Positions 22,329 through 32,479 of a stretch of DNA of 64,000 nt are shown in pieces (positions within the stretch are counted from its first letter, which is position 1; every line of letters starts with the position of its first letter). The stretch is taken from NCBI GenBank assembly GCA_030704615.1, contig CM060731.1, forward strand, positions 93,536,756 to 93,600,755. The letters run 5' to 3'. A program made the position numbers and the translations under genes. The notes under the pieces are model-generated. The model was given only the letters and a program-made list of their open reading frames with translations. It made no database searches and was not told where the DNA came from. This DNA is from Takakia lepidozioides. Its lineage: Eukaryota; Streptophyta; Takakiopsida; Takakiales; Takakiaceae.

Positions 22329-23560
22329 GTGACCAGGATGCCATGTTGGGTGAATGGAGTGCAGCAGCCCTACGCGACAGATCTTGTCATCCTTGACATC
22401 CCAGATGGGCTTCCAGTGCCTGATATCATTCCCACAGATGTGACTCCAGCCTGGAATGCTCATAATCCACTTTACTGGCAGTGGGCCTTCTCTCTCAGCA
22501 ACAAGTTTCTGTCTGACGCTGGGTCGCTTTTGATTTTCCAGGGTGAGGACATGACATCCCGCCGGTTGCTTCACAGCTACATGAAGTCGTCAGGGTTCAA
22601 AATCCGCAAAATTTGGACCTGTGTGAATACCCTGCCACTATCTAATGCAGAGTTTCCTTGACAGAAGGTGCTCGCCTGGGCTTTTTTGTGTGTTATTGTT
22701 TCGTGGAATTTCCCTTCACAACGTTTCTAACATTGGTGCTGCTGCAGACACATGTGTTCAAGGCCATTTGTCTTGCTCAAATTCGGCCAGACACCACTCC
22801 TGTTCATGTTGGCCATTCGACGTTTGGGAAGGGGGGCTTCACATAGACCCTAAATGCGACCCTGTGCAATCCGATGTTATCCACAACTATGTGGACTCCT
22901 CCCAGACATTGAAAAAAACTGGTGGCATTCCATGGAGAAGTGATCGGGAGAAGTCACCCGCTTTCATGCAGACTTTGATTGAGACATGCAGCCGGCATGG
23001 TGGGAAAGTGGTGGACCTGTCCATGGGTACAGGTTGGTACCCAATCAGATTCCATTGTTTGGGTGCACTTCTTTGCCTTCAGATTCTGCTTCTTACTTTG
23101 TTTCGTGGATCCATTTGCACTGTTGCAGGGGCTTCCTCCCATGCATGCAAGTATGCAGGAAGGCATTTTTTTGGGATGGAGGGGGACGAACATCTCTACT
23201 CTCAAGTCATCGCACCTCTGTCTGGGGGTTCATCGCATTCGACCCAGACTGAGAACATTGTTGTGGAGCAGGATCTGCAAGAGCCCGATGCTCTAGATGT
23301 TGATTCCGATTTCTCATGTGAGTAAGTGCTAGTTCAGTTGTGGCACTTCACTGACACGACAGCGCATCCTTCCATTTCCATCTTTCCTGCACAAGTTGGG
23401 CCAGCAGAATGTATATGGACTTACATTGTTTGTTTGTGTGTACAGGAGCCCAAGGTCGTCACGGTTCCTCCCTTTCTTTGCAAACCCGCAATTTTTCCCA
23501 AGTCCGAAAGCAGATTTTAAATTGCCATGTTATGCGGAGGCTGCAGCTTCGGGAATTTAG
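22329..23560 (+). CDS. Methyltransferase-like gene, copy A (permuted N4/N6-type), four exons or more
   Basis: Exon 1 (to about 22,651) encodes ATDLVILDIPDGLPV, then LSDAGSLLIF and FKIRKIWTCVNTLPLSN. This has the layout of the catalytic half of an N4/N6 DNA methyltransferase, with DIPDG where DPPY/SPPY is usual. Exon 2 (to 23,032) encodes REKSPAFMQTLIE and KVVDLSMGTG, the SAM-binding motif I. Exon 3 (23,129-23,321) continues GRHFFGMEGDEHLYS. Exon 4 (23,446-23,560) ends in TAG. Donors and acceptors at 23,032/23,129 and 23,321/23,446 match in phase. The catalytic half preceding motif I is the beta-class permuted order. The exon 1/2 border and the 5' end are unresolved. Copy B (57-58.6 kb) shares all motifs. 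Whether it methylates DNA is unknown, because the catalytic tetrapeptide is altered. Confidence 0.5.
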
Positions 23561-24060
23561 TCTCCTCTCTTCTCCCCCTAGTTTGCTTTTGAACAGTGAG
23601 GGTTTTGTGCAAAGCAGGGCTAGTGTCTTCATAGACAGTTCTGCCATCGTTTTGGACGCCGACTCCAGTAGCACAAAATATTCTTTGTCGGAATGAATCT
23701 TCAGTTATTAAAAAATTAAGTTTGAAGCACCAAATGGCCTCTCCACCTTCTTTGCAACTGTGTGTCAACAACTATGTCGAGTTCTGATTGCTGGTGAAAG
23801 GACAATCACAACCCTCACCAGTGGGCAGAAGTTCACTCTAGAGCTGGGGGGATTTAGCAACCACTACTCAAAAATGCATCTTAGTTTTGCATTAATCTAC
23901 AAACGACATTCATCCATGTACCATTTGTCAAACATCCTTTCATCCTCCATTCATCCATCGTTCATCCATCGTTCATCCATAACGATGAATGACGTGTGCA
24001 TGATAAACTTGACACAACCCGCAGTAATAGGTCCTCTAGGCCGAATAGGTGTCCGCGGTT
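23561..24060. other. Non-coding stretch with ATCC-type simple repeat
   Basis: Contains a (TTCATCCATCG)n-like simple repeat at about 23,935-23,985. No gene recognised. Confidence 0.5.
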
Positions 24061-24080
24061 ATAGGTGAGCACATGCAGAT

Positions 24081-24125
24081 CCGTGAGCAGAATTCTGCTC
24101 ACGGAATTTTCTGCTCACGGAATCT
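24081..24125. repeat. Perfect 24-bp palindrome plus two more half-sites
   Basis: CCGTGAGCAGAA is followed immediately by its exact reverse complement, then two further CTGCTCACGG copies. GTGAGC/GCTCAC palindromes recur near 25,350-25,410, 26,850-26,900, 28,225 and 56,313, all inside or at the edges of the palindrome-rich blocks. Confidence 0.85.
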
Positions 24126-24664
24126 GCTCACGGTTTAGCAATCCCCACAGCGGCCGAATGGAGGAGAAGGCAAGCTCGGAGGCGGGAAGGAGAAAGCAGG
24201 TGCAAGGGAGAATGCGTGAAGCACGCTCAGAATTGTGGAATGACAAGGCGCCGTGGTGGGGAACACGACACGGCGAGGTCGGCTTACGACACGTGGCGGA
24301 TATGCCACCTCTTGCCTGCGCAAACCGTTGTGAAGTCGGCGTCGACTTAAAGAGCCGCCGCCAATTTCAAGCACAGAGTACTGGCTGTTGCATAATGACC
24401 GCCCAGCGGACACGTGGGGTGCGACACTGTGGGCGCCGGCAACAACGCCACATGTAAATAGTTCATCCAACATGGACCATGAAAATGCACAATAAACATT
24501 TTTCCGTTTCGTTGCCATGTTTTTGGGAAATCGGCATGGAATTCATAAAAAGGAGGGTGTGCCACAAGAATGTGATAGTAGAAATGTGGTTGAATCCAGG
24601 TGGGACTTGTGCATTCTCCCACAAAAACTTTCATTTTGCGCCAAGACAGAAAGGAAATGCGTGG
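24126..24664. other. No recognised gene
   Basis: Open frames exist on both strands (for example 24,347-24,730 minus), but none has a recognisable domain or a better-supported coding direction. Confidence 0.45.
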
Positions 24665-25335
24665 AAGTCGGCACAGACTACCGCGTGTTGCGGCAGCTTC
24701 GAAACGGATATGATGCTGGATTCTGCACATACTTCCCTTAGCCCCCCTTCACACAATCCCCACGTTTCACCTCAGCACACAATTTGGCAGCGACTTCCAA
24801 CGCTTTCTGCCGCTTTGATGTCAATTTATGTTGGAAGTCGGCACAGACTTCCCACATCTTCGTGCTAAAAAATGTACACAGACCAGCATCTGCCTAAGAT
24901 ATGGGAAGTCGGCACAGACTTCCATGCCTTCGTGCTCCCAATTGTACATTCTAGAGCTCTTTGCTAAGAAATATGTGGCAGGTCTGTGCCGACTTACTTG
25001 TCTTCTTGCTCAGAATTACACGTTCTCAAGCACTTGGCACAGACATATGTGGGAAGTCGGCATAGACTTCCATGTCTTCGTGCTCATAATTGTGAATTCT
25101 TCAGCAGTTAGCACAGAAATATGTGGGAAGTCGGCACAAACTTTAACTGTCTTCCTGCTCAGAATTGCACGTTCTCAACCACTTGCCACAGAAATATCTG
25201 GGAAGTCGGCACAGACTTTTATGTCCTCATCCTGAGAACTGTGCAATTCTTCAGCACTTGGCTAAGAAATATGTGGGAAGTCGGCACAGACTTACTTGTC
25301 TTCCTGCTCAGAATTGTGCGTGCAACGACGCTACC
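24665..25335 (+). repeat. Palindromic minisatellite A (74-75 bp units)
   Basis: The motif AAGTCGGCACAGACTT and variants start at 24,665, 24,835, 24,906, 24,980 (inverted), 25,054, 25,128, 25,203 and 25,278. From 24,835 the spacing is 71-75 bp. Between motifs the unit carries TCTTCGTGCTCAGAATTGT and CACTTGGCACAGAAATATG. Some units differ in a TTCC or TTAC tail, which alternates as in a two-unit higher-order repeat. Confidence 0.9.
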
Positions 25336-25540
25336 ACGTGAGCCTGGCGTGTGAGCGTGTGAGCGTACGCTCACACAATGGTGATGTGGCGTGAGCCTAC
25401 GCTCACAGCGCTGACATGGCACTGGTGCTGATGTGGCGTGAGCCCACCCAAGGTTGTGCCACGTCACCACAAAGATGGTGGGCCTATAACCGTGGAGCCT
25501 ATAACTGTGGGATTTCACCATCTGAAGGTGAGATGGGTTA
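25336..25540. repeat. GTGAGC/GCTCAC palindromes
   Basis: Includes GTGAGCGTACGCTCAC (16-bp perfect palindrome, near 25,358) and further GTGAGCC/TACGCTCAC sites up to about 25,450, then two CCTATAAC(C/T)GTGG repeats near 25,483-25,515. Confidence 0.75.
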
Positions 25541-25559
25541 AGGGTTTAGGGCGTCCACA

Positions 25560-26385
25560 TATATCAACCTTGTGTTAACACGAGGTTGATTTCAAGTTCT
25601 CGAAATCAACCTTGTATTAACACGAGGTTGATTTCCGAGAATATTCATTTGAATGTGACTTCATGTGTTTGCAAATGAACAAATGAGTTTGAGGAACGAA
25701 TGCAACAAATAGTAGACGCACGCACAACAAGATTGATGACGTGACATACATCGACAGACATACGACTTCATTTTATTTTTTATTTTTATTCTCCCTGGGG
25801 GGTGATGCAAATCAACCTTGCATTGACGCAACTTTGATTTGAAAAATGAAAGCATCATTTTTTGAAGATTTTTTATTTTTATTTTTATTTTTTTCCCCTC
25901 CCTGCGGGGGGTGATGCAAATCAACCTTGCGTTGACGCAACCTTGATTTGAGAATGAAAGCATCATTTTTTGAAGATTTGTTTTTTTTTCCCTTCTTGGG
26001 GAGTAATGCAAATCAACCTTGCATTGATGCAACCTTGATTTGAGAAATGAAAGCATCTTTTTTGAAGATTTGTTTTTGTTTTTTTTCTTCCTGGAGGGTG
26101 ATGCAAATCAACTTTGCTTTGACGCAACCTTGATTTGAGAAATGAAAGGTTTTTTTTTAAAAAAATATATTATTTTATAAATTTTCCCTGGAGGGTGATG
26201 CAAATCAACCTTGCGTTGACGCAACCTTGATTTGAGAAATGAAAGTTTTTTTTTTTTTTTTTTTTTAAAAATAAAAAATAAAATAAAATAATAAATAAAA
26301 TAATAAATAAATTTTCCCTGGGAGGGTGATGCAAATCAACCTTGCGTTGACGCAACCTTGATTTGAGAAATGAAAGCATCATTTT
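25560..26385. repeat. Palindromic minisatellite C (about 92-131 bp units)
   Basis: Two copies of an ATCAACCTTGTNTTAACACG palindrome near 25,577 and 25,607 are followed by six tandem units starting near 25,805, 25,913, 26,006, 26,101, 26,198 and 26,329. Each unit has a G-rich start (CCCTGGAGGGTGATGC), then arms AAATCAA and TTGATTT enclosing TTGCGTTGACGCAA, then a T/A-rich run. Each unit can fold into a long hairpin. Confidence 0.9.
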
Positions 26386-26900
26386 TTTAGGACTGTTTTT
26401 TGCATTTTGTATGGTTGCTAGCCTTGTTGTTCTTCGTTTCGTGTCTTGCAGTGCAAATCTTGCCAACCTGTTCTGCACCATGTTTTTTCATAAACCGCAA
26501 AGACGCTTTAGGGATTTCCTGGTGTTTGTCTGGAGAACGTCTATCAATGAAAAGTGGATGTGAATTGGGGGGAAGGAACTTCGTTAGAACAAACTCATTC
26601 TCCTTCGTGTTCATTACGCAACAGGACATTGTACTCTCTGAAATATCTTGTGCCCGTGGACAAAAACCATCCACAAACCACCCGTGATTTCTCATCCGAC
26701 CAAGATTTGGATGAGGGATGAGACTTCTCGAGAATTAAAGTTGGCAAATCTGGGGCGTGGTAGTCGCCTACAGTTCCGCGGAAATAGGTGGCATCCGCGG
26801 AATTAGGTCCTGCACATGGGAAACCTTGCTGATGTGGCGTAAGCCTAGCTGGGCTCACGCGCTCACAGGCTCACGCGCTCACAGGCTCACGCGCAAGCAT
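26386..26900. other. No recognised gene; GCTCAC repeats at its right end
   Basis: No protein motif recognised. At 26,855-26,900 GCTCACGC or GCTCACAG occurs several times in tandem. Confidence 0.5.
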
Positions 26901-26904
26901 TCCC

Positions 26905-27205
26905 CTGGTGCGTTCTCAACCACTTGGCACAGAAATCTTTGGGAAGTCGGCACAGATGTCCATGTCTTCGTGCTCAGAATTGTGAATTCTTTAGCAGTTG
27001 GCACAGAAATATGTGGGAAGTCGGCACAGACTTACTTGTCTTCCTACTCAGAATTGTGCGTTCTCAACCACTTGGCACAAAAATATTTGGGAAGTCGGCA
27101 CAGACTTCCATGTCTTCGTGCTCAGAATTGTGAATCCTTCAGCAGTTGGCACAAAAATATGTGGAAGGTCGGCACAGACTTCCATGTCTTCGTGCTGAGA
27201 ATGAT
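26905..27205 (+). repeat. Palindromic minisatellite B (74-bp units)
   Basis: Four units of the same 74-bp repeat as minisatellite A, with motifs near 26,944, 27,018, 27,092 and 27,166. The last unit runs directly into a conserved coding module at about 27,205. Confidence 0.9.
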
Positions 27206-27344
27206 GGCGCTTATATCGAGAGACATGACACCGTTGTCCACTGCAGCAAAGGGGAGCGGACTGTCTCCATTGTCTTTATCTACCGACACCCAGTCAGTCG
27301 TGAGCTTGTTGAGAGGCCAATCGAGGTTACAGCTTCTTGGTGAC
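27205..27344 (+). CDS. Conserved C-terminal module of unknown function, copy A
   Basis: A short open segment ending in TGA at 27,342-27,344 reads NDGAYIERHDTVVHCSKG, TVSIVFIYRHPVSRELV and IEVTASW. It aligns residue by residue with FDGGLIEGHDIVVNFNRG, TASILFTWRSPMTHELV and VEVPLTS encoded at 62,716-63,090 on the minus strand. The pattern [GA]-x-I-E-x-H-D-x-V-V, S-I-x-F and E-L-V-x-x-P-x-E-V is kept while the DNA has diverged. I do not recognise the family. It is probably the last exon of a gene whose other exons were not found. Confidence 0.45.
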
Positions 27345-27600
27345 AACATTGCAAACACGTGGCAAATTCCGAAGTTGCCTGAGCATGGAATGCATGCATA
27401 ACTCAAGCTTACCTCGGCTTGTGAGGGCATACATACTTGTCAAAGTTCATTATATGAATAAATGATTTCTCTGAAGAAAAGATCCAGTTTTTGTGTAATG
27501 TTTCATTTTGTTTCATGTTCACTTTTGCCTCAGAGGATCCAGTAGTACTGAATCTTGTACTAAGTCAGGAACGAACTCTGTGAAATGCCGCAAGGTGCTG
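27345..27600. other. No recognised gene
   Basis: No coding or repeat signal recognised between the module and the next palindrome cluster. Confidence 0.5.
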
Positions 27601-27604
27601 ATTT

Positions 27605-28045
27605 TCTCGCACACCCCACAATTCTGCACCGACTTCAGATCCCACGTACATGCAAAGGATATGGAGAAGTCTGTGCCGACTTCCCATCTGAAAATCACGC
27701 CTGAAGGCCATCTCGAATTCAGTGCTGACTTACCATTCGGGAATATGTTTTTTCCGCTCATTGCAGAAGTCTGTGCCGACTTCCCAAACCCACGACAACT
27801 GTACGGGCGATGGCGAAGTCTGTGCAGACTTCCCAAACCCTATACATTGTACGGGCCATTGCGAAGTCTGTGCCGACTTGTAATGATTTCTGAGTGACTT
27901 GTCCAGCACACATGTCCAATCTGTGCCGACTTCTCATATTAAGCCATGTAATTTTCCACGGTTATAGAAACCCCACCTATTATCATGGGTAGGTTTACGT
28001 GGCTGCAACTACGATTTCTTGCCTGCAAGTCGTTGCCGACTTCCG
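27605..28045 (-). repeat. Inverted-orientation AAGTCTGTGCCGACTT cluster
   Basis: Motifs near 27,626, 27,667, 27,767, 27,816, 27,864, 27,919 and 28,027. The form AAGTCTGTGCCGACTT is the reverse complement of the motif in minisatellites A and B, so the block is roughly mirror-symmetric. CAACTGTACGGGCGATGG and CATTGTACGGGCCATTG add a second repeat of about 50 bp. Confidence 0.85.
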
Positions 28046-28239
28046 GAACTACCAACGACGCCGAACCTGTCTTGCATGCCGAACCTACAGTTTGTGCTTT
28101 ATTCTTAGCGGAAAATAGGGCGTTATGGGCCCATAAACACCCCCGACTTTGAGTGTTTTGGAAGGAATGTTCCCCAAAATTCCACTTTTCGCCCATTTTC
28201 CGGCCTCTGCTCATGTTTTTGGGTGCTCACTGCTCATAG

Positions 28240-29014
28240 AAAAACTACCCCCTTGTTGCCGTGGTGGGTAGGCTGTAGGGCAGCTGAGTGGAGAGGCCAA
28301 GATGCATACAGATGAGAAGAGAGCCGATTCCAGACCAGAGCAGGCAGGGAAAAGAGAAATAGACTGTAATAATTAGCTACAGGGCTGTAGATGATAGGAG
28401 TGGGATATTGTGTCTGGTGTGTAGCAGGTTGTGGTATGTTGGGGGGAAGTAGCGGGTTGTGAGAATGAACTCTGTGGATTAAGGTAGGTAGTGAGGTATT
28501 GTGCGAGGCCTGGCAGTGAACTGATGCAGGACCGCAGCAGGATAGAGGGTGGGAACGAAACAAAGAGAACAATGTGGGAACTATGAGGAGGGGGGCAATA
28601 CTGATACATAATTGGGGAGGAGGATGAGTATGCTCCCTGGTATTGAGTAGCTTGTACTGTGATTGAAGCGGGCATTGAGCTCGCCTTGTTTCCGTTATCT
28701 CGGATTCGAGATGGCGCTGCTTGCCTCTGTCGCATGAAGTAGGGGGCTGTCCATCGAGTGGGCCAGTAGCTTGGCCGTGGGTCAGCCAGACCGGATATTC
28801 CATCACTCTGGTGCTTTGCATCATGTTGGGCTCAACAATTTGAGATATAGAGGGGGGGAGGGAGGGAATCCATCCGTGCGGCGCGTCACCATAGTAAGCA
28901 TAGTGCCGAGGATTGTGGCTCCTCATGAGGCACTGGGTGGGGAGAACTTGCACACCTGAGCATAAGATTACTGGTAATTGCGTAAGAATGTTGATTGCAA
29001 GCATGCTCGGAGTG
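28240..29014 (-). mobile_element. C-rich LINE-like fragment (minus), part 1
   Basis: On the minus strand this is C-rich with one long, domain-free open frame (28,234-29,004) rich in P, H, S and L. It resembles 20,000-22,100 in composition and in short shared words such as TCAGTATTGCC. It continues after the hAT insertion at 29,814. Calling it LINE rests on composition only. Confidence 0.35.
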
Positions 29015-29022
29015 GTAAGAAC
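29015..29022. repeat. Target-site duplication, left copy (GTAAGAAC)
   Basis: The same 8 bp is found at 29,806-29,813 at the other end of the hAT-type element. Confidence 0.9.
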
Positions 29023-29805
29023 CAGTGTTGGCCGGGTACCATGTTTTGAGCCCTCTCCCGGTCCCGGTTATGGCGTACTCTTTGAAAAAAATGGATGGCC
29101 GGGGCAGGGTATACCAATAGGTTTGAAAAACATCTCGGTTACAGGTTCTCAATAAACACATGGATTTTTTGTTGTCTGGTTCTCAATCTACTGTTATGCC
29201 ATCTTAAAAAATGCCGGTTCCATGGTACCAGTTATGGGATTCATCCATTTTTATTTATTTTTACTTTTTCTAGCATTTTTGTGTATGTGTGTAAAACTAT
29301 ACACAAACGGGTTGTGGCCTGGTGATAAGCCACTCAAGTATTGGCCTGTGGGCAAAGTTCAAACGTTCAACCATGTCATCTATCTCTCCGCCTTCAGGCT
29401 GGGGGCTTTGCCCCTCTAATACACTAGGCTTACAACTTACAACTATTGTCTTAGCCAAATGCCAAATGCCCGACTAATTAATTTCCTACTTGGACATTCT
29501 CATTAATGTTGTGCACCTAATCTCCCCAACATCTGTAATTTCTTAACTACCATCACTAACCCTTATACTTGTATTATCTAGAACCGCCTCTACGCCATCC
29601 ACATTTGCTCCGGATCTTGCTCCGGGTATAACACCCTTACAATCACCATGCCGGTTCTCTAGCCGGTTAGGAAGCTCGATTTTTTTTCCGGTTCCCTTCC
29701 ATAGCCGGTTCCTGCGGGGGCTGCACTTTCCGGTTATGCACATGTGCATAACCGGCAAATAACCGCCGGATATGCATGTCAAGATGCCATACCCGGCCAA
29801 CACTG
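29023..29805. mobile_element. hAT-type non-autonomous DNA transposon
   Basis: 783 bp with perfect 16-bp terminal inverted repeats (CAGTGTTGGCCGGGTA) flanked by 8-bp duplications GTAAGAAC. The CAGTG start and 8-bp duplication are diagnostic of the hAT superfamily. There is no transposase. Inside, both ends carry several inverted CCGGTT copies, including TGCACATGTGCA, and a SINE-like stretch near 29,305-29,440. The element is inserted in C-rich LINE-like DNA. Confidence 0.92.
29305..29440 (+). mobile_element. SINE-like insertion inside the hAT element (possible)
   Basis: A-box-like TGGCCTGGTGATAAGCC is followed by B-box-like AAGTTCAAACGTTC about 30 bp later. The tail is GC-rich with GGGGGCTTTGCCCC. 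No duplication seen. Confidence 0.35.
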
Positions 29806-29813
29806 GTAAGAAC
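29806..29813. repeat. Target-site duplication, right copy (GTAAGAAC)
   Basis: Matches 29,015-29,022. Confidence 0.9.
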
Positions 29814-30160
29814 AGGACGCAATAGATGGTACGTTGGTGTAGGCATGCCTCACATCTCCATGCTCGATAAAGAGGGGGCGGGTGGTGTGACTTCCATCGC
29901 CAGATAGGGGAGCTTGTATATGCTAAAGTAAGGAACGAAATGATGGCAGTAGCTCGAAGCAGGGAGTAGTCTGTTGGGTGGAACGCTGGGCCGTGGCTGG
30001 TGTGTAACTTGAGCGGCAGTCGGGGTAGAATCCACGATTCTGTATGCGACAGGCCTAACGAGAGGCCCGATGAGAGGAGGGGCACCGAGTAGACATATGA
30101 CCCCTGTTCCTGTGAAACGAAATGAAAATGATCTAATGCCAGCAACAGTGAGTCCATTGA
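29814..30160 (-). mobile_element. C-rich LINE-like fragment (minus), part 2
   Basis: Continuation of the DNA interrupted by the hAT element. Same minus-strand C/T-rich composition and domain-free open frame. Confidence 0.35.
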
Positions 30161-31650
30161 GCATTGCCTGGTGGACTACCATCTTTCTACGTGGACTTGG
30201 CATCTGGTGGCGGCCTTTATTCTAAATGGGAATCTCTTCTTTGTCTACTCACCTCTTGCTGCTCAACTTGCATAATGGTACTACTTGGAGAAAATGTCCG
30301 ATCTGCTAGAGCGGCCTCTACGGTAGTGCCTATAGTGCATTCCCCTCCGGGTTGGCCATGGTGTTCATGAGCCCATGCCAACCATGGGTCTTGGTGTAGT
30401 CGTACTCCACCGGAGATGGCTTCCTCTCAAACTTGCGTTGCTACACATGCCACAAATTAAAGTCAGTTCCTCACGATGATGGAGCCAAAAAGAAGACATA
30501 ACAAAATACATATAGAAGTATGACTTATAACGTGAGTGATAAAATACTTGGATCTACCAGGGGAGTTGTGTATGGAGTCCGCCTTGTCAAGGCGTGATGT
30601 TGCTGCGGAGCGTGCCCTCTCAAAACTGGCCTTCTTTGCTGCATCATTCTCTCCCACAATGAGCGCATCCCACGATTCCTATCCCCCCCCACACACAATC
30701 AGTAAATCACACACATAAGGTTGTATCGAATCCACCTGAGTGTACATGCAACAAATGGAAGGTGAAATGATTCAAAAAGCCCTCATCTACACTCTATTCC
30801 TGGCTTAAATCCCCATCACCGTCTCTCCATTCCCTTCGTATTGCCATCATTCTCCCTGTCACAACATCTGGCCACACTGCCCCAAAACTGTGCCAGTTCC
30901 CATGGCGGGTGCTTCCACCATTAATACAGCCGAAATCTTAAACTCTAGCCGTCATACTTCTATGCTCAGAGACTGAGAGACAACCATGTCCAGCTCGTGG
31001 AAGACTCTCGAGCCTGCTTGACTTCAGCCTGCACAAGTCTCGATATTCTAGGGCAAAATGGATGGATGCTATATAATACATTTGAAATTGGAACATCAAT
31101 TCAAATACAACGTGACTTAATGTTCAGAGATCCGTTCCATAATCTAATCCGGTGCTGCTACAAAAATGCACAAAGCTGCAAAGTCTAAGTAGACTTCCAA
31201 ATGCCTCAGCAGAAGATGCATACACTGGCTTGGCCGGACTTGGTCACCCACCTTCAACTGCCATCCAGCCTGAAAACGACAGAAGATACATGAGCAAGCT
31301 TTCAGGCAATATCATAGCAACAACAACATTGACATATGTGAAACAAACTAACATCGCTAAGAATATATGTCTAAGCACCATTATACAAACTCGATGTATG
31401 CAAAATGGAAAATTGCAGGTAGGGAACCCTTACCCCATTCTAGCAATCAAGGACTGGAGGTTTGGGAGTTGTCAAGATTGCTGACAGGTAGTGCGGCGGC
31501 TGCAAGCATCGCACTCCACGACACCAAAGCGGACTGATGATAATACTACCAGAAATGCAAGTTTGTCGCTGCAATTCTTGACTCAGCACCAACTATATAG
31601 TTGATAGTGGACATAATATTAATCTTAGACTTATTGAAATAAGCAAATTA
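30161..31650. other. No recognised gene
   Basis: Short open frames only. No domain, repeat or RNA gene recognised. Confidence 0.5.
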
Positions 31651-31651
31651 T

Positions 31652-31810
31652 AAGTCGGTGCCGACCAGTGTTGGTCTGGTATGGGTATCAGACCCGAGTA
31701 TTAACGTTGGTATCAACCCTGGTATCAGGGACCAGACCAGCCTGGTCTTAAGTTCTACAATACCAAGTCATATACCAGGCTATTATCCGTTTTCTCATAC
31801 CAGCTACAAT
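31652..31810 (+). mobile_element. Truncated hAT-like end next to an AAGTCGG palindrome
   Basis: A terminus CAGTGTTGGTCTGGTA (31,671) resembles the hAT end at 29,023 with three differences, and is followed by TGGTAT/ATACCAG inverted repeats. No second terminus was found. It directly follows AAGTCGGTGCCGAC, the palindrome typical of the 22-28 kb and 54-63 kb blocks. Confidence 0.5.
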
Positions 31811-31954
31811 ACTGGAGTACCCCCGGTCGTCTTCCTCATTTACTCTAGTATGTGTACTATACTAGTTTATGTGTACATACATGTACTTATTTATATTTAC
31901 TTCTGGTAGACAGATCACTGCAAAGGGAAGGAATTAGAGATATAGCCATTAACA

Positions 31955-32255
31955 ATGACTCTGCTTGAAGAGGTAGTCAGTAGAATCTGGACCCATCTAC
32001 AAATATCTGGTGGGAAACCAATCTTTGCCAAGGCTGCGAGGAGGAAGGGCCATTCTACCCTATCGAATGCTTTTTCGAAATCCAAGAGTAATGCATCGCT
32101 ATGGCTTGGTTGGGTTTGGAAGCAAAGTCAGGAACTTTAGGAACCTCTTGTGCTAAAAGCAGATTATCCAGGATGAATCTCCCTTTTACGAACCCAGTTT
32201 GGTTGGGACGGATTAGAGAGGGCAAGAGAGGCTGTAAATATAAACACCAAACACC
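31955..32255 (-). pseudogene. L1-type LINE reverse transcriptase fragment
   Basis: The minus strand gives LPSLIRPNQTGFVKGRFILDN, then LLLAQE and PNQAIA, which match the fingers region of plant L1 reverse transcriptase. The frame is lost after about 70 residues. Confidence 0.8.
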
Positions 32256-32479
32256 AAACACCAAATACTATTCTCTCTTGGAACAAAAAGTGGAATATGG
32301 GCCTACAGTTAGATTCATGAGCCAAGTGGAGTTTATGTTAAAGGGCTGTATGGGACTTAGACAGTTTTACGGGTTCTGTGGGGTACCCTTAATTTTGCGC
32401 AGACTTAAGGGTGGTAGACTCAAACTAACACAGGCCTTAGGGGTGACAGAGCAAGATATATGGCGAAAAGACTGACCTG

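Noticed and set aside
24665-27205. CRISPR-like array (regular 74-bp spacing of a short palindrome)
   Set aside because: The spacers are themselves repeats, no Cas genes exist, and the setting is a plant nuclear genome; it is a minisatellite.
28234-29004. 256-codon open frame, minus strand
   Set aside because: The length is explained by extreme C/T composition with few stop codons; no domain, and it ends near the hAT insertion.
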